A DNA stretch of 64,000 bases from CAYRJD01 sp965247395 (GCA_965247395.1 OZ252012.1:1550001-1614000); one strand, 5' to 3'; numbered from the stretch's first letter, positions 26,296 through 34,633 are shown. A program made the numbers and translations. The notes: a model not told the origin generated them from the letters alone.

Positions 26296-26523
26296 TAGAC
26301 TAGTATTTCGTGAGCCTTTAGACTAGTATTTCGTGAGCCTTTAGACTATCCAAACGCGGCACTTTAGACTACCCAAACGCGCCCCCTTAGGCCACCGGGT
26401 ATCAGCTGGTAGGCCATTATTCAGCGCTGTGAGCGTCCGTGCTAGTAGCGTCCAGCACTGCTACTGGGATAAAGCACTTTAGACTAGCATTTCGTGAGCT
26501 CTTAGACTAGCGTTTCGTGAATG
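26296..26523. repeat. array of phased 23-bp repeats upstream of the ATPase gene
   Basis: TAGACTA-containing units begin at 26296, 26319, 26342, 26365, 26480 and 26503. The first four are exactly 23 bp apart, the last two are 23 bp apart, and the gap between them (26365 to 26480) is 115, five periods. A degenerate unit (TAGGCCACC) sits in phase at 26388. Two sub-types exist: TAGACTAGTATTTCGTGAG (units 1, 2, 5, 6 with small changes) and TAGACTAYCCAAACGCG (units 3, 4). There are no spacers of CRISPR type. The array ends 23 bases from the start codon of the ATPase gene on the opposite strand. Confidence 0.85.
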
Positions 26524-26826
26524 GGCTTTACGCCCTCCCTGGGACAGCGGCGGCGGTTGATGCCCTGATTCTCCAACCAACCAGATGCGCACCTTTGGAG
26601 ACAAGGTTGCACAGCTCGCGTGGTACGCAGCCTGCGCGCGACACAAACACCGATGGGGCTAAGGCGGTACCGTTTGCCAGGCTTAGCATAGCGTTTCGGT
26701 CAGCAGAACACAGCAGACGGCTACTGGCGGTAAGACCATTATTTGGTACTAGCAAAAGGCTCTATGCGGTGCCCCCCTGGGCTAAAGCGCTTGAGACACC
26801 CTCTGCGCGAGGAGCTTGACGGCGCC
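26524..26826. other. intergenic stretch without a supported gene
   Basis: Between the repeat array and the methylase remnant. Open frames of 75-100 codons exist on both strands but they overlap each other, lack ribosome sites and resemble nothing I know. The stretch may be scar tissue from loss of the rest of the methylase gene. Confidence 0.5.
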
Positions 26827-27851
26827 TCACCCCAGCGCCGCGCTAGCTGGCTGCGTGTAGAAGGTCGCTAGGAACTTACGATCGCTAACTAGTTTTCCGA
26901 ACACTTTGCCGACAATGCCCTGTCCTCTCCCCCCTCGTTCTCACTCAGATGCACGACCGCTTCAGCTAGAGCGTTCAACGATTCTTTCATTCCCTTAACG
27001 TTTTTCGTCGGCCTCACCAACTACTCGGCGATAGTGAAAATGGGCTCGTAATTAATTTTCAGCACTTCCTGCCAAGCTTTAAGGACGTTCCCTTTCGTTA
27101 CACCTCCGCTGGGGTCATCCAGCATTTGTGACACTGCTGGCACGTTCTCATGGTGTTGCGCGACCATCTCCTGAAGCAGCAGCGCTTTGAAGATGATCGC
27201 CATCGCCATCTTGCTTGTGTCTTCACCAGATTCTTGCTGCAGCTCCATCTCGAATCGAGTGCTGTCTTGGTCGCTGATGTAAGAACCTGCCTTTGAGATG
27301 GCAGCCCACACTCGCTGCGTTTGCTCCTCGTTATCTAAAGCAAGGCTGCCCGCACGAAACAGGAACGCAGCAAAATCTTTGATGCCGCCCTTAACCCAGC
27401 AGTGGTAGGGAACCGCTCTACGCCACCATCGCTGTTGCGTTGAAATAAGGCGTACCCGAACTTGCTGGTCGCTTCTATCGCAGCGTTCGTGTCACCTTCG
27501 CTACCCACTTCGTCTGGTGTTCGCAAACCGACCACCAGACGCACGGGTGCCTGCGGTAGGCCGCGCTGCTGGTCGGCTGCCCATTCCTCATCAAGGCATT
27601 CAACGCATTGACGTTCGTGGGTGTCTTCGTTTGTGCGTTCATACTTGTTTTCCACCAGTAGCCGCTCATGTCGCGGATAGGAGACGATCAGGTCAGGCTT
27701 CTTGCCTTCAGAAGAAGCCAGCTTGTGGGAAAGCTCAGCGCTTACCCAAAGCCCTCTCTCTTATGATGACGCGACTATTTAAAGCGCGACTGATGGCTTG
27801 GTTGGCTGCCTTCTCATCAAGCAATCCGGACGTGTTAGTGGTGCGTGTCAT
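26827..27851 (-). pseudogene. decayed N-terminal part of an N-6 DNA methylase-type protein
   Basis: From an ATG at 27851 with AAGGA eight bases upstream, the frame reads MTRTTNTSGLLDEKAANQAI and stops at 27735. Homology continues in another frame (AELSHKLASSEGKKPDLIVS... to VERFPTTAG), then shifts near 27395 (GGIKDFAAFLFRAGSLALDN, MAMAIIFKALLLQEMVAQHH, VLKINYEPIFTIAE). An in-frame TAG follows at 27021, then NALAEAVVHLSE, a further shift, and finally GKVFGKLVSDRKFLATFYTQ PASAAL before a TGA at 26827. The last motif precedes the methylase core in large N-6 methylase proteins I know from actinobacteria. The catalytic NPPF/Y region is absent, so this is a truncated and multiply frameshifted relic. 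Confidence 0.75.
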
Positions 27852-28025
27852 TTACTGTTTCCTTTGCGGGTAGCTGATTGCGTGGATGCGGTCGCTCGCA
27901 ATCAGCCACACCCGATAGCGAGCGGACTGATTGGCTTTCAGTTGTTCTTCAAGTTAGACAACGTGTGTGCGGTTTGATAGGAGCATGCGAATCGTCAACG
28001 TTCTCCTCACCGAAGTCGCACCCGC

Positions 28026-28667
28026 TTATTTCAATACGACCGAAGGCGGTGGACTGTTTAGATCGATGAAGCAACGAAGGAAATCCTTGCGCGCGTAGAA
28101 CGCTCTGCTGGTACTTCCGTTACCTGCGCCTTTGGTTCTTGGTTGTATAAGGGTTCCCATTTTCCCTGTGAGCTCATTGAATCCACGTTGGGGGTCGTTG
28201 ATGCATGACCGCACCAGCTCGTAGTCGACTTCCACTTGGGCATAAACGGTGCCTTCGAGATTGATTGCCGTTGTAGAGAACACGAATGACGGATCGGAAT
28301 GGCGTTCACCGACGGTTCGTGTTAGGACAAGAATTTTGCGTAGCTTGGCGAGCAGGTGGCTTTCCTTAAAAGGGGTTTGCCCCACGTATCGAGGGTCGAT
28401 CATTGTGATGGCCATGGTCTCCTTGAATGTCAGCACACCGTTTTTGAGGCTCTTGATGGGCACCACCTTTAGTTCCCATGATCCGAAGTTGGGAGCCTGG
28501 GATGAGTTCAAAGGCAGCCCGAGATAGCGCTCGATGGCGTGTCCAGCCCAACCCTTATTGACTTTTCCGTCAGGTTTGGCTATCGGTACTTCGTATTCTT
28601 CAGCGATTTCGTGAAGGTCTTGACCATCTATCAGCTGCAAGCGCGCTATAGCTTCCGCGCGTTCCAT
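28026..28667 (-). CDS. MutH/Sau3AI-type restriction endonuclease
   Basis: 213 residues. KGWAGHAIERYLGLPLNSSQ, then APNFGSWELKVVPIKSL, follow the order of MutH-type nucleases: Glu in the first helix, then an E-L-K of the PD-(D/E)xK core. A C-terminal block GTLIQPRTKGAG...STSRAFYARKDFL resembles the MutH segment with RPKA...GFYLKKNF. MutH and Sau3AI cut at GATC; the exact site here is not known. It lies 7 bases after the methyltransferase gene in the same direction, forming an M-then-R type II module. A MvaI/BcnI-family label is an alternative. Confidence 0.75.
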   Translation of the reverse strand: MERAEAIARLQLIDGQDLHEIAEEYEVPIAKPDGKVNKGWAGHAIERYLGLPLNSSQAPNFGSWELKVVPIKSLKNGVLTFKETMAITMIDPRYVGQTPFKESHLLAKLRKILVLTRTVGERHSDPSFVFSTTAINLEGTVYAQVEVDYELVRSCINDPQRGFNELTGKMGTLIQPRTKGAGNGSTSRAFYARKDFLRCFIDLNSPPPSVVLK

Positions 28668-28674
28668 AGAGCAG

Positions 28675-29507
28675 CTATTCCTCTTGGAGGTTCAGCTCGT
28701 CCTGTAATCGCGGTACAGCGAGGGAGCTAAGGAATGCTGCGTCAGTTTCTATGCCGATGAACTGACGGCCATGTCGTAACGCAGCGACGCCGGTTGTGCC
28801 TGATCCAGTGAACGGATCTAAGACGACATCGCCAGCGTTGGTGCTGGCGCGTATGACGCGGTCGAGTAATGCCTCGGGTTTCTGAGCGGGATGTTTGCCG
28901 TAGCGTTTTTCACGCTTAGTTGGGGTACTGATCGCCCAGACGCTGCGCATCTGTTTGCCAGGGTTCTTGATGAAGTCCTTTGGGAAGTCCCCGTCGCGCA
29001 TCTGCTCGTAGTTGAACGTGTGCTTTGATTTGGCTGATTTGGACGACCACAGCAAAGTCTCATGACTGGCTGTAAACATGCGGCACCCGAGGTTCGGTGC
29101 AGCGTTCGGCTTGTACCAGGCAATGTCGTTTAGCAGTCGCCATCCCTGCAGTTGTAAAGCGTGCCCGCATGCGTAGGCGCTGTGATAGGTACCGGAAATC
29201 CAGATCGTGCCATCAGGTTTCAGAACCCTTCGACATGCCTCGATCCAGGAATAGTGAAACTCGAAGTCCTCGACGACTCCACGACTCTTGTCCCACGAGC
29301 CCTTGTTAACGCTGACTCGCTTCCCAGCATGAACGGAGGTGCCGCCGTTAGAAAGGTTGTAGGGAGGATCAGCGAACACCATGTCAGCGCTGCCCTCAGG
29401 CAACGCAGCCAAAACATCAACGCAATCCCCTACATAAAGCGAAGCGGAACTACTTCGCTCCCCCCCCCCTTTATGACAATGGGAGACGCGACGTCAGCGT
29501 TCGGCAT
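28675..29507 (-). CDS. DpnA-like N6-adenine DNA methyltransferase, frame broken by a G10 tract
   Basis: Beta-class layout: ADPPYNLSNGG (DPPY) near the N-terminus, VNKGSWDKS, VLKPDGTIWISGTYHSAYA, APNLGCRMFTASHETLLW, KHPAQKPEALLDRVI and DPFTGSGTTG. This resembles DpnA (GATC). The ATG at 29507 has a perfect GGAGG six bases upstream and reads MPNADVASPIVIKGGG, then a run of ten G (29460-29469) puts translation out of frame, ending at a TAG 9 codons later. With eleven G the frame continues as ERSSSASLYVGDCVDVLAAL into the catalytic domain. The present sequence is therefore OFF unless a weak TTG at 29412 is used. The endonuclease gene follows directly. Confidence 0.8.
29460..29469 (-). repeat. G10 homopolymer (C10 on the plus strand) in the methyltransferase 5' coding region
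   Basis: Ten consecutive C on the plus strand, 38 bases into the coding region that starts at 29507. G tracts in coding starts of methyltransferases are a known slipped-strand switch. Adding one G restores the reading frame to the conserved domain; two fewer G also would. Confidence 0.85.
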
Positions 29508-29513
29508 CACTTG

Positions 29514-29518
29514 CCTCC
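29514..29518 (-). promoter_or_regulatory. Shine-Dalgarno GGAGG of the methyltransferase
   Basis: GGAGG on the minus strand, separated by six bases from the ATG at 29507. It decides the start and shows that translation is meant to begin upstream of the G tract, although that frame is closed at the present tract length. Confidence 0.8.
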
Positions 29519-29586
29519 GCTTTCTGCCGCCTTCATCACATTGCACAATAGCGCGCAGCTGCGATATGGCCAGCTGGCAACGCCTC

Positions 29587-30369
29587 CTAGCTCATCACCA
29601 ATCCGCCGGAGACTGAAAGGGTCTGACCGGTTATGAAACCTGCTTCCTCGCCGCAAAGGTAAGCAACGGCGCTAGCAACCTCGTGAGGTTGACCAATCCT
29701 TTTCATAGGCACAGCTCGTGCCATCGAGCCGATTACCTTGTCCGCGTCATCAGCTGCGGCTGTTATCTGAGCCAGCAGCGGTGTATCGGTAGGTCCTGGG
29801 CAAACAGCGTTGGAAGTCACACCCTTACGGGCCACCTCACGCGCAATCGTCTTCGAAAACGCAATTACTGCACCCTTCGCGCCCGAATAAACCGCCTCCA
29901 GTGACGATCCCACTCGACCTGCATCGGAGCCGATGTTGACAATGCGTCCGAACCCTGCTTCAAGCATTGACGGCAGGCAAGCGTGCACGGTTCTCAAGGT
30001 GCCCTTGTAGTTGAGCTCAATCACGCGATCCCAAAACTCCTCGTCAGTTTTGAGAAACGGCATTAGATCATCCCAACCGGCGCAGTTCACCAGTACTTCC
30101 ACTGGCCCCAGTTCATCACTGGCAGCCAACAGGCCCTGCATCACAGAATCCGAATCGGTTACGTCCATGTGAACCGTTATGGCTTGGCCGCCAGAGTTAT
30201 TTATCTCGTCTGCGGTCTGGCTTGCTTCTTTATCGAGGATGTCGGCTATCGCAACCCGCCGACCGTCTTGCGCAAGAGATTTACAGATCGCTTCGCCTAT
30301 GCCACGAGCTCCGCCGGTTACTAGCGCAACGCGGTTCGCAACTGGTTGGGCTTGGGTTGTTTGGGACAT
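29587..30369 (-). CDS. SDR family oxidoreductase, BadH-like
   Basis: 260 residues from the ATG at 30369, which has GGAG eight bases upstream; a longer frame to 30441 lacks support. The classical SDR motifs are VTGGARGIGEA (dinucleotide binding), NCAGWDDLMPF, catalytic Ser in IVNIGSDAGRVGSS, YSGAKGAVIAFSK (Tyr/Lys) and VCPGPTDTPLL. The CAGWD and SDAGRVGS segments are close to 2-hydroxycyclohexanecarboxyl-CoA dehydrogenase (BadH), so a hydroxyacyl-CoA substrate is plausible. Neighbouring LLM oxidoreductase and acyl-CoA dehydrogenase genes run the same way and support a catabolic unit. Confidence 0.87.
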   Translation of the reverse strand: MSQTTQAQPVANRVALVTGGARGIGEAICKSLAQDGRRVAIADILDKEASQTADEINNSGGQAITVHMDVTDSDSVMQGLLAASDELGPVEVLVNCAGWDDLMPFLKTDEEFWDRVIELNYKGTLRTVHACLPSMLEAGFGRIVNIGSDAGRVGSSLEAVYSGAKGAVIAFSKTIAREVARKGVTSNAVCPGPTDTPLLAQITAAADDADKVIGSMARAVPMKRIGQPHEVASAVAYLCGEEAGFITGQTLSVSGGLVMS

Positions 30370-30407
30370 AGCAGGTACTCCAGGGAGGTCGTGTTTTGAG
30401 CCAGCAC

Positions 30408-31436
30408 CTAATCGCGGGTGGCGCGTGCGACCGCGCCCCACTTGTCAAGCATTTCTGGGTCTTTGGCTATTTGTTCTTCCGCTAAATACATCACCACGCG
30501 AGCAGCAGTGCCGGAGTACCGGTCGCGCAGTCGGTCGGCCATCTCATCCCACGGCGCCACCACGGCGAAATGTTCCAACATCTCATCGGTAATCAAATCC
30601 GTCATGCCTGCCACATCACGCTTGCGAAACTTCGCGCCCAAGGCTTCGGTCACACCCTCATAACCCAGATCTGTGAACTGAAACGAGTAGTTGGGTGTGG
30701 TGCCGTAAAACGCAACCTGCGTCTTGGCGCGCTGAATCAGCGGAGCCAACTCTTCAGGTGAATCGCCAGGTGCCGCAAACACAGGAACTATCAAGTCAAG
30801 ATCGTCAAGGCTTCGACCGGCGGACTTAGCGCCCTGCTCCACCTCCGGTAGCAGCCGGTTCTCTATGTAGTGCAGTGAGTGCAGCGGATGAACGTGCACT
30901 CCGTCGGACACCTCACCAGCCACCCGATTCATCAACGGCCCGACCGAGGAAATATCCACCTTGATGTCGCCGTAGTCGTGCTTGCGAGGCGTCCACTGAG
31001 ATGGCAGCAAACTCAAGTTGAAAAACTCACCTTCATAGCTCAGCTTTTCCTCACCACGAAACGCTCGCAGACAGGCCTTTACCGCCAACACGTAATCGCG
31101 CATACGAGCAGCCGGGCGATCAAATTCGGCGCTGAAACGGCGCACGATGTGTCCCTTTACCTGGCTGCCTAGCCCGAGGCGAAAGTGACCCTTTGTTTCG
31201 CCAGCGATCTCCCAAGCGATTTGCGCTGACACCATTGGGCTGCGCGGGAAAGCCACAGCAATGCCAGTGGTGTAGGTGAGCGAAGGTGCTGCGGTGGCCG
31301 CTGCTGCCAACTGCATCCATGGCACCTGACCGGTCTCGGTGTAAAGGATCCCGGAGAAGCCAGCTTTTTCCAGGCCACGCGCAAGCTCGGCGCTGCCAGC
31401 CCAAGTCATTGATCCTGTCATCAGGTCAAATTCCAT
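30408..31436 (-). CDS. F420-dependent LLM oxidoreductase (TIGR03617-like)
   Basis: 342 residues. It begins MEFDLMTGSMTWAGSAELAR and continues AGFSGILYTETGQVPWMQLAAAATAAPSL, IAVAFPRSPMVSAQIAWEIA and GHFRLGLGSQVKGHIVRRFS, then a conserved GEFFNLSLLPSQWTP. These match what I know of the mycobacterial MSMEG_2256-type F420 subfamily. Substrate not established. It lies between the SDR gene (38 bases downstream) and the acyl-CoA dehydrogenase gene (75 bases upstream). Confidence 0.85.
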   Translation of the reverse strand: MEFDLMTGSMTWAGSAELARGLEKAGFSGILYTETGQVPWMQLAAAATAAPSLTYTTGIAVAFPRSPMVSAQIAWEIAGETKGHFRLGLGSQVKGHIVRRFSAEFDRPAARMRDYVLAVKACLRAFRGEEKLSYEGEFFNLSLLPSQWTPRKHDYGDIKVDISSVGPLMNRVAGEVSDGVHVHPLHSLHYIENRLLPEVEQGAKSAGRSLDDLDLIVPVFAAPGDSPEELAPLIQRAKTQVAFYGTTPNYSFQFTDLGYEGVTEALGAKFRKRDVAGMTDLITDEMLEHFAVVAPWDEMADRLRDRYSGTAARVVMYLAEEQIAKDPEMLDKWGAVARATRD

Positions 31437-31511
31437 GGCGCTCCTTGCTCGTGCATCCAGAATTCATGCGGTCAGAGCTCGTGCGGTCAGGCGATATTGC
31501 CTTGCCCAGAA

Positions 31512-32834
31512 TTATGCGGGACCAGAAAATGTTGCGCCCGCTGCGGCGTAGTTACCAGACACCCCATTTGAGCGCTCGCTCTCGCGGGTCTTTACTTCGG
31601 CGCGAGCCACCACGTGGTGATGCACCTCATCAGGACCGTCGGCCAGGCGCAGAGTGCGTTGGGCGTGCCACATATCGGCCAGCGGGAACCACTGCGACAC
31701 ACCGGCTGCGCCGTGCATCTGAATGGCCTCGTTGATGATGTCGCAGCAGCGCTCGGGCACCATGGCCTTGACCGCACTAACCCAGACGCGTGCCTCGGCA
31801 TTACCCAAGGTGTCCATGGCTTTGGCCGCACGTAGCACCATCAGCCGCATCGATTCCACCTCGATACGTGCCCGTGATACCACTTCCATGTTTTTGCCGA
31901 GGTTGATGAGCTTCTTGCCGAAGCCTTCTCGGCTAAGACCACGGTCGACCATCATCTCAATAGCCCTCTCGGCCGAGCCGATTGACCGCATGCAGTGGTG
32001 AATTCGCCCCGGGCCTAGCCGCAATTGCGAAATCTCAAAGCCTCTGCCCTCGCCTAGCAGGATGTTGTCCTTTGGCACTCGCACATCGCTGAAGCGAATG
32101 TGCATGTGACCGTGAGGAGCATCGTCGCCGCCAAACACATGCATCGGGCCCAAAATCTCCACGCCTGGTGTGTCGATTGGCACCAGTATCTGGCTCTGTT
32201 GCCGGTAGGTATCGGCGTCTGGGCTGGTACGCACCATCGTGATCATGATCTTGCAGCGTGGATCACCAGCGCCGGAGATGTAAAACTTTTCTCCGTTGAT
32301 GATCCATTCGTCGCCGTCTAACAAGGCGCTTGTCTGAATTTGTTTGGCGTCAGAGCTCATTACACCCGGTTCGGTCATGGCGTATGCCGAGCGGATCTTC
32401 CCTTCCAGGAGCGGCTCTAGCCACTGTTTTTTTTGTTCGGGTGTGCCTACTCGTTCAAGCACCTCCATGTTGCCCGTGTCCGGTGCAGAGCAGTTCAGGC
32501 ATTCGGAAGCCAGACGGTTTTTGCCTAGCTCGTTAGCGATGTAGGCGTAGTCAAGGTTGCTGAGGCCTTGACCTGTCTCGGCGTTGGGCAAGAAAAAGTT
32601 CCACAGGTTTTGCTCGCGGGCCTTTGTCTTAGCCACCTCAAGCAACTCCAGTTGACCTGGTGCCCAACTCCACCGCTCCGAGCGGGTTTCACCTATTTGG
32701 TAGAACTCTTCGGTTATTGGGTCTACCTCGGTCTGGATGAAATTTTTAACCGCCTGATATAGCGGCTCAACCTCCTGCGACATTCGTAGGTCAAAATCGT
32801 CTTGGCTAGCTGACTTCAATGCGCCACCGACCAT
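31512..32834 (-). CDS. acyl-CoA dehydrogenase family protein
   Basis: 440 residues, FAD flavoenzyme fold that desaturates acyl-CoA at alpha-beta. Evidence: YAMTEPGVMSSDAKQIQT, WIINGEKFYISGAGDPRCKI, GRGFEISQLRLGPGRIHHCMRSIG, and a C-terminal AIQMHGAAGVSQWFPLADMW then LRLADGPDEVHHHVVAR. The GPDEVH ending, instead of YEGT, is typical of the long-chain/CaiA-like actinobacterial subfamily whose catalytic base is not at the usual place. Substrate unknown. It is first in the presumed operon with the LLM and SDR genes. Confidence 0.88.
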   Translation of the reverse strand: MVGGALKSASQDDFDLRMSQEVEPLYQAVKNFIQTEVDPITEEFYQIGETRSERWSWAPGQLELLEVAKTKAREQNLWNFFLPNAETGQGLSNLDYAYIANELGKNRLASECLNCSAPDTGNMEVLERVGTPEQKKQWLEPLLEGKIRSAYAMTEPGVMSSDAKQIQTSALLDGDEWIINGEKFYISGAGDPRCKIMITMVRTSPDADTYRQQSQILVPIDTPGVEILGPMHVFGGDDAPHGHMHIRFSDVRVPKDNILLGEGRGFEISQLRLGPGRIHHCMRSIGSAERAIEMMVDRGLSREGFGKKLINLGKNMEVVSRARIEVESMRLMVLRAAKAMDTLGNAEARVWVSAVKAMVPERCCDIINEAIQMHGAAGVSQWFPLADMWHAQRTLRLADGPDEVHHHVVARAEVKTRESERSNGVSGNYAAAGATFSGPA

Positions 32835-32940
32835 TTCAGGCTCCCCTCAGTTACAAAGTTGCTGGATCGTGCGCCACGCTACCGCTAACCGGTGATGGAT
32901 TCCATCGTTGGGCTCATTGCATTGAGTACCTTCTTTAGCG

Positions 32941-33636
32941 ATGTTGATATGCGTGCGCGGTGGTTGTACCGGAGAAGTGGTTGCCGGTCTGGGCTATGAC
33001 ATACGATCTCAACGTGCCTGGATCTACGACTTGGAGCCGGAGGTAGCCGACGGCGGGTCGGTTGCGCCTGATGGTGCGATGGCGTTGTGCACTAAACACG
33101 CCGAATCGACGAACGTTCCACAGGACTGGAAGCTGGAGGACAAACGAACTTCTGGTGCCAGAGCCCGCGGCGCGCTTGGTGGTGGGCTTAGTGGCGGGCT
33201 CCGTCGCGTGGAAAGTGCAGTGCGGGCAATTAGGGAGCCTGAGCCTGCCGCAGCAGAAGTTGCCGAGGAAGTCGCTGATATAGCCGCAGCGCTAGCGACA
33301 GATGCGCTGCCGATCATCAAGCCTGATGCTGCGCCTTGGAAAGCGGCACCAACACAAGCTGAACCAACCCAAACCAGGTCCGCCCAAGCTGAACCAACCC
33401 GACGAATCACGCCTGGCTCGACCGAACCAGCCGAATCTGTTGGTTCGCGCAACTTGCAAACCACAGCGGTTCAGTCTGAAACAGTTCCGCTTGAACAAGA
33501 CGTTGCTGATTTCAATCAGCTCGAGGAAGCTCAGCTCGACGAAAACGAGCAAGACCCAGAAGCCACTAGCGAAACGCCGCTGCTTGAGCGGGCCTTTCGA
33601 GCAGTCCCGGCTCGATATTCCCCGATAAGCAGCTAG
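32941..33636 (+). CDS. DUF3499 family protein
   Basis: 231 residues. The N-terminal 70 residues match DUF3499: two N-terminal cysteines (MLICVRGGC), GYDIRSQRAWIYDLEPE, and LCTKHAESTNVPQDWKLED with a third Cys and a His, probably a metal site. The remaining 160 residues are an acidic/Pro/Gln-rich low-complexity tail with TQAEPTQTRSAQAEPT repeats. Function unknown; the family is restricted to actinobacteria. It diverges from the acyl-CoA dehydrogenase gene across about 105 bases. Confidence 0.85.
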   Translation: MLICVRGGCTGEVVAGLGYDIRSQRAWIYDLEPEVADGGSVAPDGAMALCTKHAESTNVPQDWKLEDKRTSGARARGALGGGLSGGLRRVESAVRAIREPEPAAAEVAEEVADIAAALATDALPIIKPDAAPWKAAPTQAEPTQTRSAQAEPTRRITPGSTEPAESVGSRNLQTTAVQSETVPLEQDVADFNQLEEAQLDENEQDPEATSETPLLERAFRAVPARYSPISS

Positions 33637-33716
33637 GCCGCTTAGCAACACCGCCGAGCAATCACAGACCGACTCAGCGATCCGACTCAGCGCGATCCGC
33701 AACTGAGCAGCCATTC

Positions 33717-33971
33717 TTAGAGCAGTTCGCCCAACCTTTCGTCAGTAAGCGTTAGTCGTCCGTCGGCCGACAGCGATGCCCGAAACCGCACTCCGTCGGC
33801 ATCGGCCAACACCAGGTTGTTGCCGTCATTGGTTATGTGGAGATCTGTACCTAGATCGGCTTCGAGCACTGGTTTGATGGCGTCAAGCTCTGCTCGAATT
33901 ATCGTCCGCCGCTCGGCCTCCAGCAAGTCCATATCAAATTCAACGAAGTCGCCTGGTTCGGTTGAACTCAT
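33717..33971 (-). CDS. small hypothetical protein
   Basis: 84 residues: an acidic N-terminus, an amphipathic helix (DLLEAERRTIIRAELDAIKP) and a beta-rich end (NLVLADADGVRFRASLSADGRLTLTD). Not recognised. The coding potential looks real from third-position GC and the coherent fold pattern. Its ATG lies 19 bases from the divergent zinc-ribbon gene. Confidence 0.6.
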   Translation of the reverse strand: MSSTEPGDFVEFDMDLLEAERRTIIRAELDAIKPVLEADLGTDLHITNDGNNLVLADADGVRFRASLSADGRLTLTDERLGELL

Positions 33972-33990
33972 CTAGCGCTACCTTGACAGC

Positions 33991-34251
33991 GTGAGCTTGT
34001 GGCTGGCATTGCCCTTGTCGCTGTTGTTCATCTATGTGGTTTACCGCTTGGGGCTAAGGCTGATGGCGTCGTTTTCTCAGCCAGTGCCTGAGCCGCCGCC
34101 GCCAGGTGAGTTGCGCAAGGTTCGACTGGAGTACCGGTGCAGCAGCTGCGGCACCGAGGTTCGTATGACACGTGCGCCAAGCGAATCGCCGGAATCGCCT
34201 CGCTGCTGCATGGATGAAATGGACTTAGTGCGCACCGCTGAGGACGTATAA
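33991..34251 (+). CDS. small membrane protein with zinc-ribbon-like cysteines
   Basis: 86 residues from GTG. One N-terminal membrane segment (LALPLSLLFIYVVYRLGLRL) is followed by a proline-rich linker and YRCSSCGTEVRMTRAP...SPRCCMDEM, where CxxC and CC could bind one zinc ion. Topology suggests a cytoplasmic ribbon tethered to the membrane. Function unknown. It converges with crgA, ending 9 bases from it. Confidence 0.7.
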   Translation: MSLWLALPLSLLFIYVVYRLGLRLMASFSQPVPEPPPPGELRKVRLEYRCSSCGTEVRMTRAPSESPESPRCCMDEMDLVRTAEDV

Positions 34252-34260
34252 CCCCGTCAG

Positions 34261-34533
34261 CTAACGCCAGCGGGTCGCCAACAGTATTCCTGCCAAAATC
34301 ACCAGCAGACCACCAAAGATCCAAGCGCTATTAGGGCTGCTTGGCAGCCAACTCAAATAGTTGCCGACAATGATGAGCGCTCCCACGACCAACAGAGCCG
34401 CAATCGACCAACCCAACAGTGGACCGCTCGGCTTGTGATCACTTTGTTCTTCGTCGCCATGCGCATGCTGCGGAGCGTGGCTCGGCCTGGTGCCTTTTGC
34501 GGTGATGCGACTGGTTCCGCGGGGCCTAGCCAT
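34261..34533 (-). CDS. crgA: cell division protein CrgA-like
   Basis: 90 residues: basic, His-rich cytoplasmic N-terminus (about 35 residues), two membrane segments (GWSIAALLVVGALIIVGNYLSWL and AWIFGGLLVILAGILLATRWR), ending in the RWR typical of CrgA. CrgA recruits septal peptidoglycan factors to the division site in actinobacteria and is often encoded beside the pknB cluster, as here. Short length fits (family about 80-95). Confidence 0.82.
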   Translation of the reverse strand: MARPRGTSRITAKGTRPSHAPQHAHGDEEQSDHKPSGPLLGWSIAALLVVGALIIVGNYLSWLPSSPNSAWIFGGLLVILAGILLATRWR

Positions 34534-34633
34534 ACTGCAACCTTAGAGCCAACAAGCCGGTATTAGTACCAATTTTGGGCTAGTCATTTTTGGTACTGGC
34601 GCTATCTAATTTCTAGGGCCTAATTTTTGGGGT

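Noticed and set aside
26296..26523. CRISPR array
   Set aside because: The 23-bp units abut directly with no unique spacers and no cas genes are in the window.
26517..26819. Overlapping frames on both strands (100 and 75 codons)
   Set aside because: No ribosome site, no recognisable segment, and mutual overlap; treated as non-coding island sequence.
23092..29586. tRNA-Ala as the integration site of the island
   Set aside because: No second copy of the tRNA 3' end was seen in the island, and the exonuclease gene intervenes; no integrase gene is present.
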